A DNA stretch of 64,000 nucleotides from Heterodera schachtii (GCA_023374025.1 SIJG01000044.1:749011-813010); one strand, 5' to 3'; positions 33,459 through 47,245 are shown, counted from the first letter of the stretch. Numbers and translations: made by a program. The notes: generated by a model not told the origin, from the letters alone.

Positions 33459-36400
33459 TCAGCAAGCAGAGGTCTGCTGGATAAAGAAGAGTGCCAAATT
33501 TGTTGCAAAATGAGCGTTTTTTAGTGCCATTTTTCGTATATTCCTCTCATTATTTCTGTCCATTTCGCCGCCATTTAATTTTGAAGATTTCATTTTGGAA
33601 TAATTTTCTTCAAATTCTTTTATTTTTTTCAGTGCTTTTTCTTTTGCTATTTCATACATTGTTTTCAGCTTTTCATCAAACTTTTTCTTGTCTAATTTTT
33701 TCGTTTCTTTGTTTTCCTCAACGGATTGAAATATTTGCTCAACAATTTGGCAATCATTTTCCCTAATATTTTCCAAATCCCGAACATTTTGCGCGGATTT
33801 TGAATGGAAATATAATTTAAAAATTCGATTAAATTTTTCAATGACGCCGAATATGGTCCCAACTTTGCGAATTTTTCTGACAAGAAGCAGTGGATTTGGG
33901 TTCATTTCGAACAAATTTTCAATCTTTACGGAACCTTCAGCTAAAAGTGCAACTTTTATAAAATATTATAATATATAATTTGTAAAAACCTTCGGCGTTT
34001 AATATAAACAAATATTCATATAAAATGTCCAAATATTTGCGAAATTTTTGACATTCTGTCCTTTCGGATTGCCCAAATTTGTCACCAATTTTGGCACAAT
34101 GCCAATTTTCACTCATCCAATACACAACGCCAAGTTGGGCCACACATTCTTGCCAGACATTTTCTTTTTCCTGATCCAAGTTCGAATAATTAGTTCTGTA
34201 AGATTCCTTCCCCTGTTCCATCCAAAAAGTGTCAAAATGTGACTGTCCCTTCACTAATTCAATTAATAATCTGTCTTTCGTCTAAAATTATTTTCCAATT
34301 AAAATTTTTTCAATTTTCGAAACTTACGTCATTAACACAGTCATAAAATGGAGAAGAACACAGAAATTCATGAAAACCAGTGTGATGAGAATTTTTTCCT
34401 TTTTCTACTTCCCTTGCTTTTTTGAACATTTCTTGCAATTTTTTGTCGAATTCCTCGCGAATTTTTTCATCAAAAATGCCAAAATTTGTTTTATAATTTC
34501 CAAATTTGTCCTCATTTAGCAAATTCAATTTTAAATATTCTTTCTTTTCTTCAAAAAGTGTCATTGAAAATTCGCTCAAAGCCTCCACAATTTTATTTGG
34601 TCCAATACATCCATTTTCAAATTTAAACAATGGCATGATACTGGGCATTGCTTCTGTAAAATAATTTAAATTTATGAGAATTCTAACTTTAAATCGAACT
34701 AATTTAGAAATATTTTGATCATGGAAAAGAAAAAATTTAGTATACTAGAAAAAATTTCAAAAAAAAATGAAAGGCTGAATTTGCTTTTTATTTATTGTCG
34801 AATTGCATGGGACCGGAACCGAGCTGAGAATTCCAATTATTCTAAGGTCCCGTTTCCCAGTTATCCTAAAAATTAATAAAGTCACCATTCGTATTTAAAA
34901 ATTCAAAAAATGGATATTTTAGTTTCAAATTAAAAACAATTTAATAATTTTTTTTCTTAAAAAACTCCCGGTAGGTTATTATTTATAATTAATGATGCAA
35001 TTTTTAGGGCTAAAAACTGCCAAATAGTTAGTTTTGAGGTTCTAAAAAACCCCAAAATAGGTGCTAAAAATGGGAAAATAGGTGCCAAAAAAATTCCAAA
35101 TTTAGAGGTGTAAATCGTAAAATTTTATCCAAAAAGTAACATAATTAAGCCAAATCATTATTGAGTTACTTAATTTTTAAAATCAAAAATTCTTGCAATT
35201 GGATATGAATTTTTGAAAAAAAAAAATTTCATTCCGTGAAGGTGTATTTTTGAAAATTTTTAAGCTGATTCTTATCGGTCTATTTTTCTGAAATTTTTGG
35301 GATGGATTCTTAGAGATGTATTTTTTGCATTTTTGTCAATAAATTTTGAGCAAAACGCCAAAATAGGTTAAAATGGGTTTGTTTTTTCAAAAATTTTATG
35401 TTTTTAGGTTCTAAAAAATAAAAACCTAGAAAATAGGTACGAAAAAATGGAAATTTTAGAGTTTAAAATAAAAACAATTTAATAACGTTTTTGTTGAGGT
35501 CCCGGTTTAAAAGCGAGGTCTCGGCTTTTCTATTCCGGTCAAGTCCCATCCATCCCGTTTTCCCCAAAATTCCAAGTCCCATACAATCCTAATTTGTTGC
35601 ATAATTAATTAATTACCTAACTCCCTGCCGTTTTTTGCATACACATTGAACAAATATTCATAGAAAATGTCGAAATATTTGCGACCTTTTTCACAGTTCT
35701 GTTTCCGTTTCCGCTCCTCTTCTTCATTTTTTCCCACAATAATTTTGGCACAATGCCAATTCTGTCTCATCAAATAAACAACGCCAAGAAGCAACTCACT
35801 CATTAGCGCATAATCTTCTTTTATTCCCATCCGTTGTATTTCGTCAACATTTTCCAATTCATTGAAAAATTGCTCAAAATTGGACGGACCCCTTACAAAT
35901 GCGGCAAATGCATAATTATCAATCTGACAAACATTAAAATGAAAGTATCTAAGAAATAAATTCAAAAAATTACCAAATCCATTTCGTCAATCTCTCCAAA
36001 ATTTGAATTCCAATCGCATTGATCATATTCAATCAAATTTAATGGCGGCATTCCTTTGATTGTATCTTTTACTGTTTGATTAATATTTGTCAACAATTTA
36101 TCAAAATTATCTCGGTATAATTTTGCATGTATTTCTCTTTGCTTTATTTCTTTTTCCATGGCAAATTCGTTTCCCATTTTTACGATTGTTTCTTGAATTG
36201 TTTCTTTTTTGTCAAAATTAGCCGTGTAATTCAGTTTGTCTTCATTGTATAATTTTGGTTCGTAATATTTCACGAAAAATCTTTCCAATTTGTGGCCCCT
36301 TTTTTCACTGACTTCGGTAGTTGAAAAGAATTGCCAAATTGCTGACAAAGTTGAGATCACCTCAGTCAATCGGCAAAATGTGAATATTTTATCGGAATAA

Positions 36401-36826
36401 AATTTTGGAATCACTGCGGGAAGCTCGGCATACACTCGGAACAAAAATTCATACAAAATGTCAAAATATTTTCGAAATTTCTGGCATTCTGCCTGCTCAT
36501 ATGCTTCAAATTCCGCCCCAATTTTGGCACAGTGCCAATTCTCTCTCAATTCATTTAAAACACTCAGGTGAATCTCATATTTTTGCTTCAATTTTTTCAC
36601 ACCATCCGAAGTCGGATAAATGAATCCATTCTCCTCACAAAACTTTCCAAAATTGGACGGGTCTTTCACAAATCCAAGCAGAACATTGTCATCGTCATAC
36701 TTTAAATTATACAACATATTTTTACTAATTAATTAATTTTATTAGCCTTACCAATTGTTTTTTACTCGAAACACCAAAAAAAGTGAGCACAAATAAGAAA
36801 AGATAATTTTTCAAAATAAGTTTCAT
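33459..36826 (-). CDS. secreted protein with three NWHCAKI modules, six exons
   Basis: Exons 36826-36752, 36699-35974, 35923-35617, 34653-34328, 34281-33990, 33940-33459 join in frame to 735 aa. A signal peptide (MKLILKNYLFLFVLTFFG) is followed by three copies of a domain of 210-257 residues (about 26-267, 268-478, 479-735). Each starts with a PSNFxxF-like stretch. Its core is NWHCAKI, a charged stretch with ECQKF/NCEKG, then RKYxDIxYEYLF. It ends in a helical Lys/Glu-rich part with LYNEDK or LLNEDK and NF(D/G). Module 3 ends in a basic coiled coil (KKIKEFEENYSKMKSSK). I do not recognise the family. Secretion and repeat structure suggest a nematode effector or secreted structural protein. The intron 34654-35616 holds element debris (TGGGACCGGAACCGAG). 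The exon 2 acceptor is TTTAAAG. Confidence 0.8.
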
Positions 36827-37429
36827 TTGGACGTGAAAGAAAATTATTCTACCAAACATGACAATTTATTGAAGGAGTCATCGGTGCCGATCAAAGGCAC
36901 CTCGTGACAAGAAAAAGTCGGGAATCAGGAGAAATATATGCCAGAATTCGGGATAATAAGAAATTTTGTTTTATTGGGAGCTCAAATGGTTTTTAAAAAA
37001 CCAAAAGGAAAAAACATCCAAAAAGAAATTCGAATTATTTCAAAAATTAATCACAATTTTTTTTACTAATTGCGCCAGTGAAATAAACTTTAAAAATGTC
37101 ATTTTGGAAGAAAAAAACGGTAAGAACATGTGTTTTGGCGAACTCAGGAATTGTTGAAAACCCTAAGCTGCTGGGAGGGCGTAATCATCCCTAAAGCCCG
37201 AACAATTTGCATTACTTTGTAGAAAATTGGCACACAATGCCAAAAATGGAAAGAAATTTGTGCATAATGGGGATGAATTTAATTATGATAAGCCAAAATG
37301 ATGACTTGTTTAACTTTTTCTTTTTTTACATCTGTTTATATAATGGAGCTCAGTCTTTGCTTTCATCTTCATACATGCGTTAATAAAGCATATGATGGAC
37401 GAAGCCTAACAATATGCAAAAAAAAAAAA
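36827..37429. other. spacer between the NWHCAKI gene and the satellite
   Basis: It includes the expected promoter of the minus-strand gene. 36875-36900 has a weak copy of the GGTGCCGATxxxGGC motif. No gene is supported. Confidence 0.4.
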
Positions 37430-40400
37430 TATGGAAACGATTTTTTAGTTGAAATTATAGAAAAGATAAATTTAAGCCCTAAATTATGGAAATGATTTTT
37501 TAGTTGAAATTATAAAAAAGAGAAATTTAAGCCCTAAATTATGGAAAATGATTTTTTAGTTGAAATTATAGAAAAGATAAATTTAAGCCCTAAATTATGG
37601 AAATGATTTTTTAGTTGAAATTATAAAAAAGAGAAATTTAAGCCCTAAATTATGGAAAATGATTTTTTAGTTGAAATTATAGAAAAGATAAATTTAAGCC
37701 CTAAATTATGGAAATGATTTTTTAGTTGAAATTATAAAAAAGAGAAATTTAAGCCCTAAATTATGGAAAATGATTTTTTAGTTGAAATTATAGAAAAGAT
37801 AAATTTAAGCCCTAAATTATGGAAAATGATTTTTAGTTGAATTATAAAAAAAGAGAAATTTAAGCCCTAAATTATGGAAATGATTTTTTAGTTGAAATTA
37901 TAAAAAAGAGAAATTTAAGCCCTAAATTATGGAAAATGATTTTTTAGTTGAAATTATAGAAAAGATAAATTTAAGCCCTAAATTATGGAAAATGATTTTT
38001 AGTTGAATTATAAAAAAAGAGAAATTTAAGCCCTAAATTATGGAAATGATTTTTTAGTCGAAATTATAAAAAAGGGAAATTTTAGCCCTAAATTATGGAA
38101 ATGATTTTTTAGTTGAAATTATAAAAAAGAGAAATTTAAGCCCTAAATTATGGAAATGATTTTTTAGTCGAAATTATAAAAAAGGGAAATTTTAGCCCTA
38201 AATTATGGAAATGATTTTTTAGTTGAAATTATAAAAAAGAGAAATTTAAGCCCTAAATTATGGAAATGATTTTTTAGTTGAAATTATAGAAAAGATAAAT
38301 TTAAGCCCTAAATTATGGAAATGATTTTTAGTTGAAATTATAAAAAAGAGAAATTTAAGCCCTAAATTATGGAAAATGATTTTTTAGTTGAAATTATAGA
38401 AAAGATAAATTTAAGCCCTAAATTATGGAAAATGATTTTTAGTTGAATTATAAAAAAAGAGAAATTTAAGCCCTAAATTATGGAAATGATTTTTAGTCGA
38501 AATTATAAAAAAGGGAAATTTTAGCCCTAAATTATGGAAATGATTTTTTAGTTGAAATTATAAAAAAGAGAAATTTAAGCCCTAAATTATGGAAATGATT
38601 TTTTAGTTGAAATTATAAAAAAAGGGAAATTTTGGCCCTAAATTATGGAAATGATTTTTAGTTGAAATTATAAAAAATAAAGAGAAATTTAAGCCTTAAA
38701 TTATGGAAATGATTTTTTAGTCGAAATTATAAAAAAGGGAAATTTTAGCCCTAAATTATGGAAATGATTTTTTAGTTGAAATTATAAAAAAGGGAAATTT
38801 AAGCCCTAAATTATGGAAATGATTTTTTAGTTGAAATTATAAAAAAGGGAAATTTAGCCCTAAATTATGGAAATGATTTTTAGTTGAAATTATAGAAAAG
38901 TTGAAATTATAAAAAGGATAATTTAAGCCCTAAATTATGAAATGATTTTTAGTTGAAATTATAAAAAAGAGGAAATTTAAGCCCTAAATTATGGAAAATG
39001 ATTTTTAGTTGAAATTATAGAAAAGATAAATTTTAGCCCTAAATTATGGAAATGATTTTTTAGTCGAAATTATAAAAAGGGAAATTTAAGCCCTAAATTA
39101 TGGAAAATGATTTTTAGTTGAAATTATAAAAAAGAGAAATTTAAGCCCTAAATTATGGAAATGATTTTTTAGTTGAAATTATAAAAAAAGAGAAATTTAA
39201 GCCTTAAATTATGGAAATGGTTTTTAGTTGAAATTATAGAAAAGATAAATTTTAGCCCTAAATTATGGAAAATGATTTTTAGTTGAATTATAAAAAAAGA
39301 GAAATTTAAGCCCTAAATTATGGAAATGATTTTTTAGTTGAAATTATAGAAAAGATAAATTTAAGCCCTAAATTATGGAAATGATTTTTTAGTTGAAATT
39401 ATAAAAAAGGAAATTTAAGCCCTAAATTATGGAAATGATTTTTTAGTTGAAATTATAAAAAAGAGAAATTTAAGCCCTAAATTATGGAAATGATTTTTTA
39501 GTTGAAATTATAAAAAAGGGAAATTTAAGCCCTAAATTATGGAAATGATTTTTTAGTTGAAATTATAAAAAAGGGAAATTTAGCCCTAAATTATGGAAAT
39601 GATTTTTTAGTTGAAATTATAAAAAAGGGAAATTTAAGCCCTAAATTATGGAAATGATTTTTTAGTTGAAATTATAAAAAAGGGAAATTTAAGCCCTAAA
39701 TTATGGAAATGATTTTTTAGTTGAAATTATAAAAAAGGGAAATTTAGCCCTAAATTATGGAAATGATTTTTTAGTTGAAATTATAAAAAAGAGAAATTTA
39801 AGCCCTAAATTATGGAAATGATTTTTTAGTTGAAATTATAAAAAAGGAATTTTAGCCCTAAATTATGGAAATGATTTTTTAGTTGAAATTATAAAAAAGA
39901 GAAATTTAAGCCCTAAATTATGGAAATGATTTTTTAGTTGAAATTATAAAAAAGAGAAATTTAAGCCCTAAATTATGGAAATGATTTTTTAGTTGAAATT
40001 ATAAAAAAGAGAAATTTAAGCCCTAAATTATGGAAATGATTTTTAGTTGAAATTATAAAAAAGAGAAATTTAAGCCCTAAATTATGGAAATGATTTTTTA
40101 GTTGAAATTATAAAAAAGAGAAATTTAAGCCCTAAATTATGGAAATGATTTTTTAGTTGAAATTATAAAAAAGAGAAATTTAAGCCTTAAATTATGGAAA
40201 TGGTTTTTAGTTGAAATTATAGAAAAGATAAATTTTAGCCCTAAATTATGGAAATGATTTTTTAGTCGAAATTATAAAAAAGGGAAATTTTAGCCCTAAA
40301 TTATGGAAATGATTTTTAGTTGAAATTATAAAAAAGAGAAATTTAAGCCCTAAATTATGGAAATGATTTTTTAGTTGAAATTATAAAAAAGGGAAATTTA

Positions 40401-43400
40401 AGCCCTAAATTATGGAAATGATTTTTTAGTTGAAATTATAAAAAAGGGAAATTTAAGCCCTAAATTATGGAAATGATTTTTTAGTTGAAATTATAAAAAA
40501 GGGAAATTTAAGCCCTAAATTATGGAAATGATTTTTTAGTTGAAATTATAAAAAAGAGAAATTTAAGCCCTAAATTATGGAAATGATTTTTAGTTGAAAT
40601 TATAAAAAAGGGAAATTTAAGCCCTAAATTATGGAAATGATTTTTTAGTTGAAATTATAAAAAAGAGAAATTTAAGCCTTAAATTATGGAAAAGATTTTT
40701 AGTTGAAATTATAAAAAAGGGAAATTTTAGCCCTAAATTATGGAAATGATTTTTTAGTCGAAATTATAAAAAAGAGGAAATTTAAGCCCTAAATTATGGA
40801 AATGATTTTTTAGTTGAAATTATAAAAAAGGAAATTTAAGCCCTAAATTATGGAAATGATTTTTTAGTTGAAATTATAAAAAGAGAAATTTAAGCCCTAA
40901 ATTATGGAAATGATTTTTTAGTTGAAATTATAAAAAGGGAAATTTAAGCCCTAAATTATGGAAAATGATTTTTTAGTTGAAATTATAAAAAAGATAAATT
41001 TAAGCCCTAAATTATGGAAATGATTTTTTAGTTGAAATTATAAAAAAGGGGAAATTTAAGCCCTAAATTATGGAAATGATTTTTTAGTTGAAATTATAAA
41101 AAAGGGAAATTTAAGCCCTAAATTATGGAAATGATTTTTTAGTTGAAATTATAAAAAAGAGAAATTTAAGCCCTAAATTATGGAAATGATTTTTTAGTTG
41201 AAATTATAAAAAAGAGAAATTTAAGCCCTAAATTATGGAAATGATTTTTTAGTTGAAATTATAAAAAGAGAAATTTAAGCCCTAAATTATGGAAATGATT
41301 TTTTAGTTGAAATTATAAAAAAGAGAAATTTAAGCCCTAAATTATGGAAATGATTTTTTAGTTGAAATTATAAAAAAGGGAAATTTAAGCCCTAAATTAT
41401 GGAAAATGATTTTTAGTTGAAATTATAAAAAAGAGAAATTTAAGCCCTAAATTATGGAAAATGATTTTTTAGTTGAAATTATAAAAAAGGGAAATTTGGC
41501 CCTAAATTATGGAAATGATTTTTAGTTGAAATTATAAAAAAGGGAAATTTAAGCCCTAAATTATGGAAATGATTTTTTAGTTGAAATTATAGAAAAGATA
41601 AATTTAAGCCCTAAATTATGGAAATGATTTTTTAGTTGAAATTATAAAAAGAGAAATTTAAGCCCTAAATTATGGAAATGATTTTTTAGTTGAAATTATA
41701 AAAAAGAGAAATTTAAGCCCTAAATTATGGAAATGATTTTTTAGTTGAAATTATAAAAAAGGGAAATTTAAGCCCTAAATTATGGAAATGATTTTTTAGT
41801 TGAAATTATAAAAAAGAGAAATTTAAGCCCTAAATTATGGAAATGATTTTTTAGTTGAAATTATAAAAAAGGGAAATTTAAGCCCTAAATTATGGAAATG
41901 ATTTTTTAGTTGAAATTATAAAAAAGAGAAATTTAAGCCCTAAATTATGGAAATGATTTTTTAGTTGAAATTATAGAAAAGGATAAATTTAAGCCCTAAA
42001 TTATGGAAATGATTTTTTAGTTGAAATAATAAAAAAGGGAAAATTTAAGCCTTAAATTATGGAAATGATTTTTTAGTTGAAATTATAAAAAAGAGGAAAT
42101 TTAAGCCCTAAATTAGGGAAATGATTTTTTAGTTGAAATTATAAAAAAGGAGAAATTTAAGCCCTAAATTATGGAAATGATTTTTAGTTGAAATTATAAA
42201 AAAGGGAAATTTAAGCCCTAAATTATGGAAATGATTTTTTAGTTGAAATTATAAGAAAAGATAAATTTAAGCCCTAAATTATGGAAATGATTTTTTAGTT
42301 GAAATTATAAAAAAGAGAAATTTAAGCCCTAAATTATGGAAATGATTTTTTAGTTGAAATTATAAAAAAGAGAAATTTAAGCCCTAAATTATGGAAATGA
42401 TTTTTAGTTGAAATTATAAAAAAGAGAAATTTAAGCCCTAAATTATGGAAATGATTTTTTAGTTGAAATTATAAAAAAGGGAAATTTAAGCCCTAAATTA
42501 TGGAAATGATTTTTTAGTTGAAATTATAAAAAAGAGAAATTTAAGCCCTAAATTATGGAAATGATTTTTTAGTTGAAATTATAAAAAAGAGAAATTTTAG
42601 CCCTAAATTATGGAAATGATTTTTTAGTCGAAATTATAAAAAAGGGAAATTTTAGCCCTAAATTATGGAAATGATTTTTTAGTTGAAATTATAAAAAAGG
42701 GAAATTTAAGCCCTAAATTATGGAAATGATTTTTTAGTTGAAATTATAAAAAAGGGAAATTTAAGCCCTAAATTATGGAAATGATTTTTTAGTTGAAATT
42801 ATAAAAAAGGGAAATTTAAGCCCTAAATTATGGAAATGATTTTTTAGTTGAAATTATAAAAAAGGGAAATTTAAGCCCTAAATTATGGAAATGATTTTTT
42901 AGTTGAAATTATAAAAAAGAGAAATTTAAGCCCTAAATTATGGAAATGATTTTTAGTTGAAATTATAAAAAAGAGAAATTTAAGCCTTAAATTATGGAAA
43001 TGGTTTTTAGTTGAAATTATAAAAAGGGAAATTTAAGCCCTAAATTATGGAAATGATTTTTTAGTTGAAATTATAAAAAAGAGAAATTTAAGCCCTAAAT
43101 TATGGAAATGATTTTTTAGTTGAAATTATAAAAAGGGAAATTTAAGCCCTAAATTATGGAAATGATTTTTTAGTTGAAATTATAAAAAAGAGAAATTTAA
43201 GCCCTAAATTATGGAAAATGATTTTTTAGTTGAAATTATAAAAAAGAGAAATTTAAGCCCTAAATTATGGAAATGATTTTTTAGTTGAAATTATAAAAAA
43301 GAGAAATTTAAGCCCTAAATTATGGAAATGATTTTTTAGTTGAAATTATAAAAAAGGGAAATTTAAGCCCTAAATTATGGAAATGATTTTTTAGTTGAAA

Positions 43401-45982
43401 TTATAAAAAAGAGAAATTTAAGCCCTAAATTATGGAAATGATTTTTTAGTTCGAAATTATAAAAAAAGGGAAATTTAGCCCTAAATTATGGAAATGATTT
43501 TTAGTTGAAATTATAAAAAAGGGAAATTTTAGCCCTAAATTATGGAAATGATTTTTTAGTTGAAATTATAAAAAAGGGAAATTTAAGCCCTAAATTATGG
43601 AAATGATTTTTAGTTGAAATTATAAAAAAGAGAAATTTTAGCCTTAAATTATGGAAAAGATTTTTTAGTTGAAATTATAAAAAAGGGAAATTTTAGCCCT
43701 AAATTATGGAAATGATTTTTAGTTGAAATTATAAAAAGAGAAATTTAAGCCCTAAATTATGGAAATGATTTTTTAGTTGAAATTATAAAAAGGGAAATTT
43801 AAGCCTTAAATTATGGAAATGATTTTTAGTTGAAATTATAAAAAAGAGAAATTTAAGCCCTAAATTATGGAAATGATTTTTTAGTTGAAATTATAAAAAG
43901 GATAATTTAAGCCCTAAATTATGGAAATGATTTTTAGTTGAAATTATAAAAAAGGAGAAATTTAAGCCCTAAATTATGGAAATGATTTTTTAGTTGAAAT
44001 TATAAAAAAGGGAAATTTAAGCCCTAAATTATGGAAATGATTTTTTAGTTGAAATTATAAAAAAGGAAATTTAGCCCTAAATTATGGAAATGATTTTTTA
44101 GTTGAAATTATAAAAAGGGAAATTTTAGCCCTAAATTATGGAAATGATTTTTTAGTTGAAATTATAAAAAAGGGAAATTTAAGCCCTAAATTATGGAAAT
44201 GATTTTTTAGTTGAAATTATAAAAAGGGAAATTTAAGCCCTAAATTATAAAAAGAGGAAATTTAAGCCCTAAATTATGGAATGATTTTTAGTTGAAATTA
44301 TAAAAAAGGGAAATTTTAAGCCCTAAATTATGGAAATGATTTTTTAGTTGAAATTATAGAAAAGATAAATTTAAGCCCTAAATTATGGAAATGATTTTTT
44401 AGTTGAAATTATAAAAAAGGGAAATTTAAGCCCTAAATTATGGAAATGATTTTTTAGTTGAAATTATAAAAAAGAGAAATTTAAGCCCTAAATTATGGAA
44501 TGATTTTTTAGTTGAAATTATAAAAAAGGAAATTTTGGCCCTAAATTATGGAAATGATTTTTAGTTGAAATTATAAAAAAGGGAAATTTTAGCCCTAAAT
44601 TATGGAAATGATTTTTTAGTTGAAATTAAAAAAAGAGAAATTTAAGCCCTAAATTATGGAAATGATTTTTAGTTGAAATTATAAAAAAGGGAAATTTAAG
44701 CCCTAAATTAGGAAATGATTTTTAGTTGAAATTATAAAAAAAGGGAAATTTTAGCCCTAAATTATGGAAAATGATTTTTTAGTTGAAATTATAAAAAAGG
44801 AAATTTAAGCCCTAAATTAGGAAATGATTTTTTAGTTGAAATTATAAAAAAGGAAATTTTAAGCCCTAAATTATGGAAATGATTTTTTAGTTGAAATTAT
44901 AAAAAGGGAAATTTTAAGCCCTAAATTATGGAAATGATTTTTTAGTTGAAATTATAAAAAAAGGGAAATTTTAGCCCTAAATTATGGAAATGATTTTTTA
45001 GTTGAAATTATAAAAAAGGGAAATTTAAGCCCTAAATTATGGAAATGATTTTTTAGTTGAAATTATAAAAAAGAGGAAATTTAAGCCCTAAATTATGGAA
45101 ATGATTTTTTAGTTGAAATTATAAAAAAGGGAAATTTAAGCCCTAAATTATGGAAATGATTTTTAGTTGAAATTATAAAAAAAGAGAAATTTAAGCCCTA
45201 AATTATGGAAATGATTTTTTAGTTGAAATTATAAAAAAGGGAAATTTAAGCCCTAAATTATGGAAATGATTTTTTAGTTGAAATTATAAAAAGATAAATT
45301 TAAGCCCTAAATTATGGAAATGATTTTTTAGTTGAATTATAAAAAAGGGAAATTTAAGCCCTAAATTATGGAAATGATTTTTTAGTTGAAATTATAAAAA
45401 AGGGAAATTTAAGCCCTAAATTATGGAAATTATTTTTAGTTGAAATTATAAAAAAGAGAAATTTTAGCCCTAAATTATGGAAATGATTTTTTAGTTGAAA
45501 TTATAAAAAGGGAAATTTAAGCCCTAAATTATGGAAATGATTTTTTAGTTGAAATTATAAAAAAGAGAAATTTTAGCCCTAAATATGGAAATGATTTTTT
45601 AGTTGAAATTATAAAAAAGGGAAATTTTAAGCCCTAAATTATGGAAATGATTTTTAGTTGAAATTATAAAAAAGGGAAATTTAGCCCTAAATTATGGAAA
45701 TGATTTTTTAGTTGAAATTATAAAAAAGGGAAATTTAGCCCTAAATTATGGAAATGATTTTTAGTTGAAATTATAAAAAAGGGAAATTTTAGCCCTAAGT
45801 TATGGAAATGCTTTCTTAGCTGAAACTATAGAAAAGTAAATTTTAGCCCTAAATTATGGAAATGATTTTTTAGTGAAATTATAAAAAAGAGAAATTTAAG
45901 CCCTAAATTATGGAAATGATTTTTTAGTTGAAATTATAGAAAAGATAAATTTAAGCCCTAATTATGGAATGATTTTTTAGTT
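37430..45982 (+). repeat. satellite array, about 55-bp monomer, roughly 155 copies
   Basis: Head-to-tail copies of a unit containing AAATTATGGAAATGATTTTT, TAGTTGAAATTATAAAAAAG and AGAAATTTAAGCCCT run for 8.55 kb. Copies differ by single-base indels in the A and T runs and by a few substitutions (AGAAAAGATAA against AAAAAGAGAA, TTTTAGCCC against TTTAAGCCC, TAGTCG against TAGTTG). In 37430-38000 the two forms alternate, giving a dimeric period near 110 bp; later the order is irregular. Every frame has stops. It may be heterochromatic or centromere-like, which the sequence cannot show. Confidence 0.97.
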
Positions 45983-46588
45983 GAAAAAAAAACTCAGTGT
46001 GGGCGATGCGAAAAAAACTCAGTTTGGGCGATGCGAAAAAAACTCAGTGATTGATTGGTCATTTTCCGGAAGCCGATCGCACCACTTTCGGGGCACCAAA
46101 AGTGCCTGATCCGGAACCCGGACCGGCCCGGTTAAGAACAATTTTTTGTTCAGTTTTTCATGGGCTATCTCCCAGGCCGGGTCCGGTTCTCGATCCATTC
46201 ATTTGGAGCCCGTCATGGGTCGGGCACATCTGCCGGAGGACCCTCAGCCTCGCCCCCGACCCTGGCGATGTCCAACCCAAACTAAGCGTGCCGGTACTAG
46301 CGGCTTTTTTGTACAGCTCGATGAGCTCTCAAAACGTTCTCAATGGCGTCCGGTTGTGTCTACAACAAATGTAGAAAATTGACGAGAAGGGATGCGAAAA
46401 ATTGAAAAATTTAAAAAAAATTGAAAATGACTTTCGTCCCGCCGTACATTAGGGTTAACCGGACGGCGCCGTGATTTTGAATTGAATTATTTAATTTATT
46501 TATTTAATTAATTTATTTAATTTATCAATCACTGAGTTTTTTTCGCATCGCCCACACTGAGTTTTTTTTCGCATCGACCTAGCACCGA
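45983..46588. mobile_element. foldback element inside the satellite, with GC-rich captured sequence
   Basis: The left end has tandem AAAAAAACTCAGTGTGGGCG / ATGCGAAAAAAACTCAGT units; the right end has the inverted units and continues to CGACCTAGCACC, the terminal motif of the MULE-like group, which the left end lacks. The centre (46060-46460) is GC-rich and unlike anything nearby; one frame reads HLPEDPQPRPRPWRCPTQT, then KRAGTSGFFVQLDELSKRSQ. I do not recognise it. Satellite sequence resumes at 46589. Confidence 0.7.
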
Positions 46589-46655
46589 TTTTTTAGTTGA
46601 AATTATAAAAAAGAGGAATTTTAGCCAAAATTAGGTAAATGATTTTTTGATTAAA
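46589..46655 (+). repeat. last satellite unit after the foldback insertion
   Basis: ATTTTTTAGTTGAAATTATA and a degenerate following unit continue the array on the far side of the insertion. Confidence 0.85.
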
Positions 46656-46704
46656 AAGGAAAATTTTGGTTTTGGAATGAGGGTCGTGGAGTGGCTCAAA
46701 GACT

Positions 46705-47245
46705 ATAAACAGGGCTCGGCGGATCGGACAAACTGCCTTTCCAAGGACGGGTATACCGGTTCCCAAGGACATAAGGGGAAAATTGCATTAAATTCAAGGA
46801 CATTTAAAAATTTATCATATGCAATGAAAATGATTACTTTTTATCCAAATGGTTTATATTTTTCGCCGGAATGAAATTTTTACCAATATTTTTTGTTTCT
46901 GTTGGTAATTTTCCTCATTTCACCGCATATGCACTTTTTTGCGGCGCGCTTTTTCTAAAAAATTTCCGGCGAACAGGGGGGTCCGGCGGTGCCGATAGGC
47001 TCCGCCGGGGAAAAATTTAGAATTTTTATGCAATTTAGTACCAGATTTTGCACCAATAATGCAATAAGTTTTATTAATAAAAATTTGGTATAAAAGGTCA
47101 AAAATTAAAATTTTTGAATTCTTTCTTTCAATGCTCATTTTCAAGGACATCCTTGAATTCAAGGATACTTTCAAATTTTCAAGTGAGAGGGCCCATTTTC
47201 CAGGACGTCCTTGCCATTCAAGGACAAATCCGAACCCCGCCATAT
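46705..47245. mobile_element. element with CAAGGAC subterminal repeats
   Basis: CAAGGACGGG, CCCAAGGACATAAGG and TTCAAGGACATTT on the left face CAAGGACATCCTTGAATTCA, AAGGATAC and CAGGACGTCCTTG on the right. A GGCGGTGCCGATAGGCTCCG motif lies at 46984-47005. Exact ends and a target duplication were not settled. Confidence 0.45.

Noticed and set aside
33491..36623. + strand ORFs across the NWHCAKI gene
   Set aside because: Antisense shadows of the spliced minus-strand exons.
35962..36717. 251-aa ORF as a complete gene starting at its own ATG
   Set aside because: A signal-peptide exon just upstream splices in frame, and repeats of the domain in following exons show it is only exon 2.
37430..45982. 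CRISPR array or tandem gene array
   Set aside because: There are no unique spacers: units are contiguous 55-bp satellite monomers, and no frame is open.
46647..46874. 75-aa ORF after the satellite
   Set aside because: It runs across the satellite edge and CAAGGAC repeats; no coding signal beyond being open.
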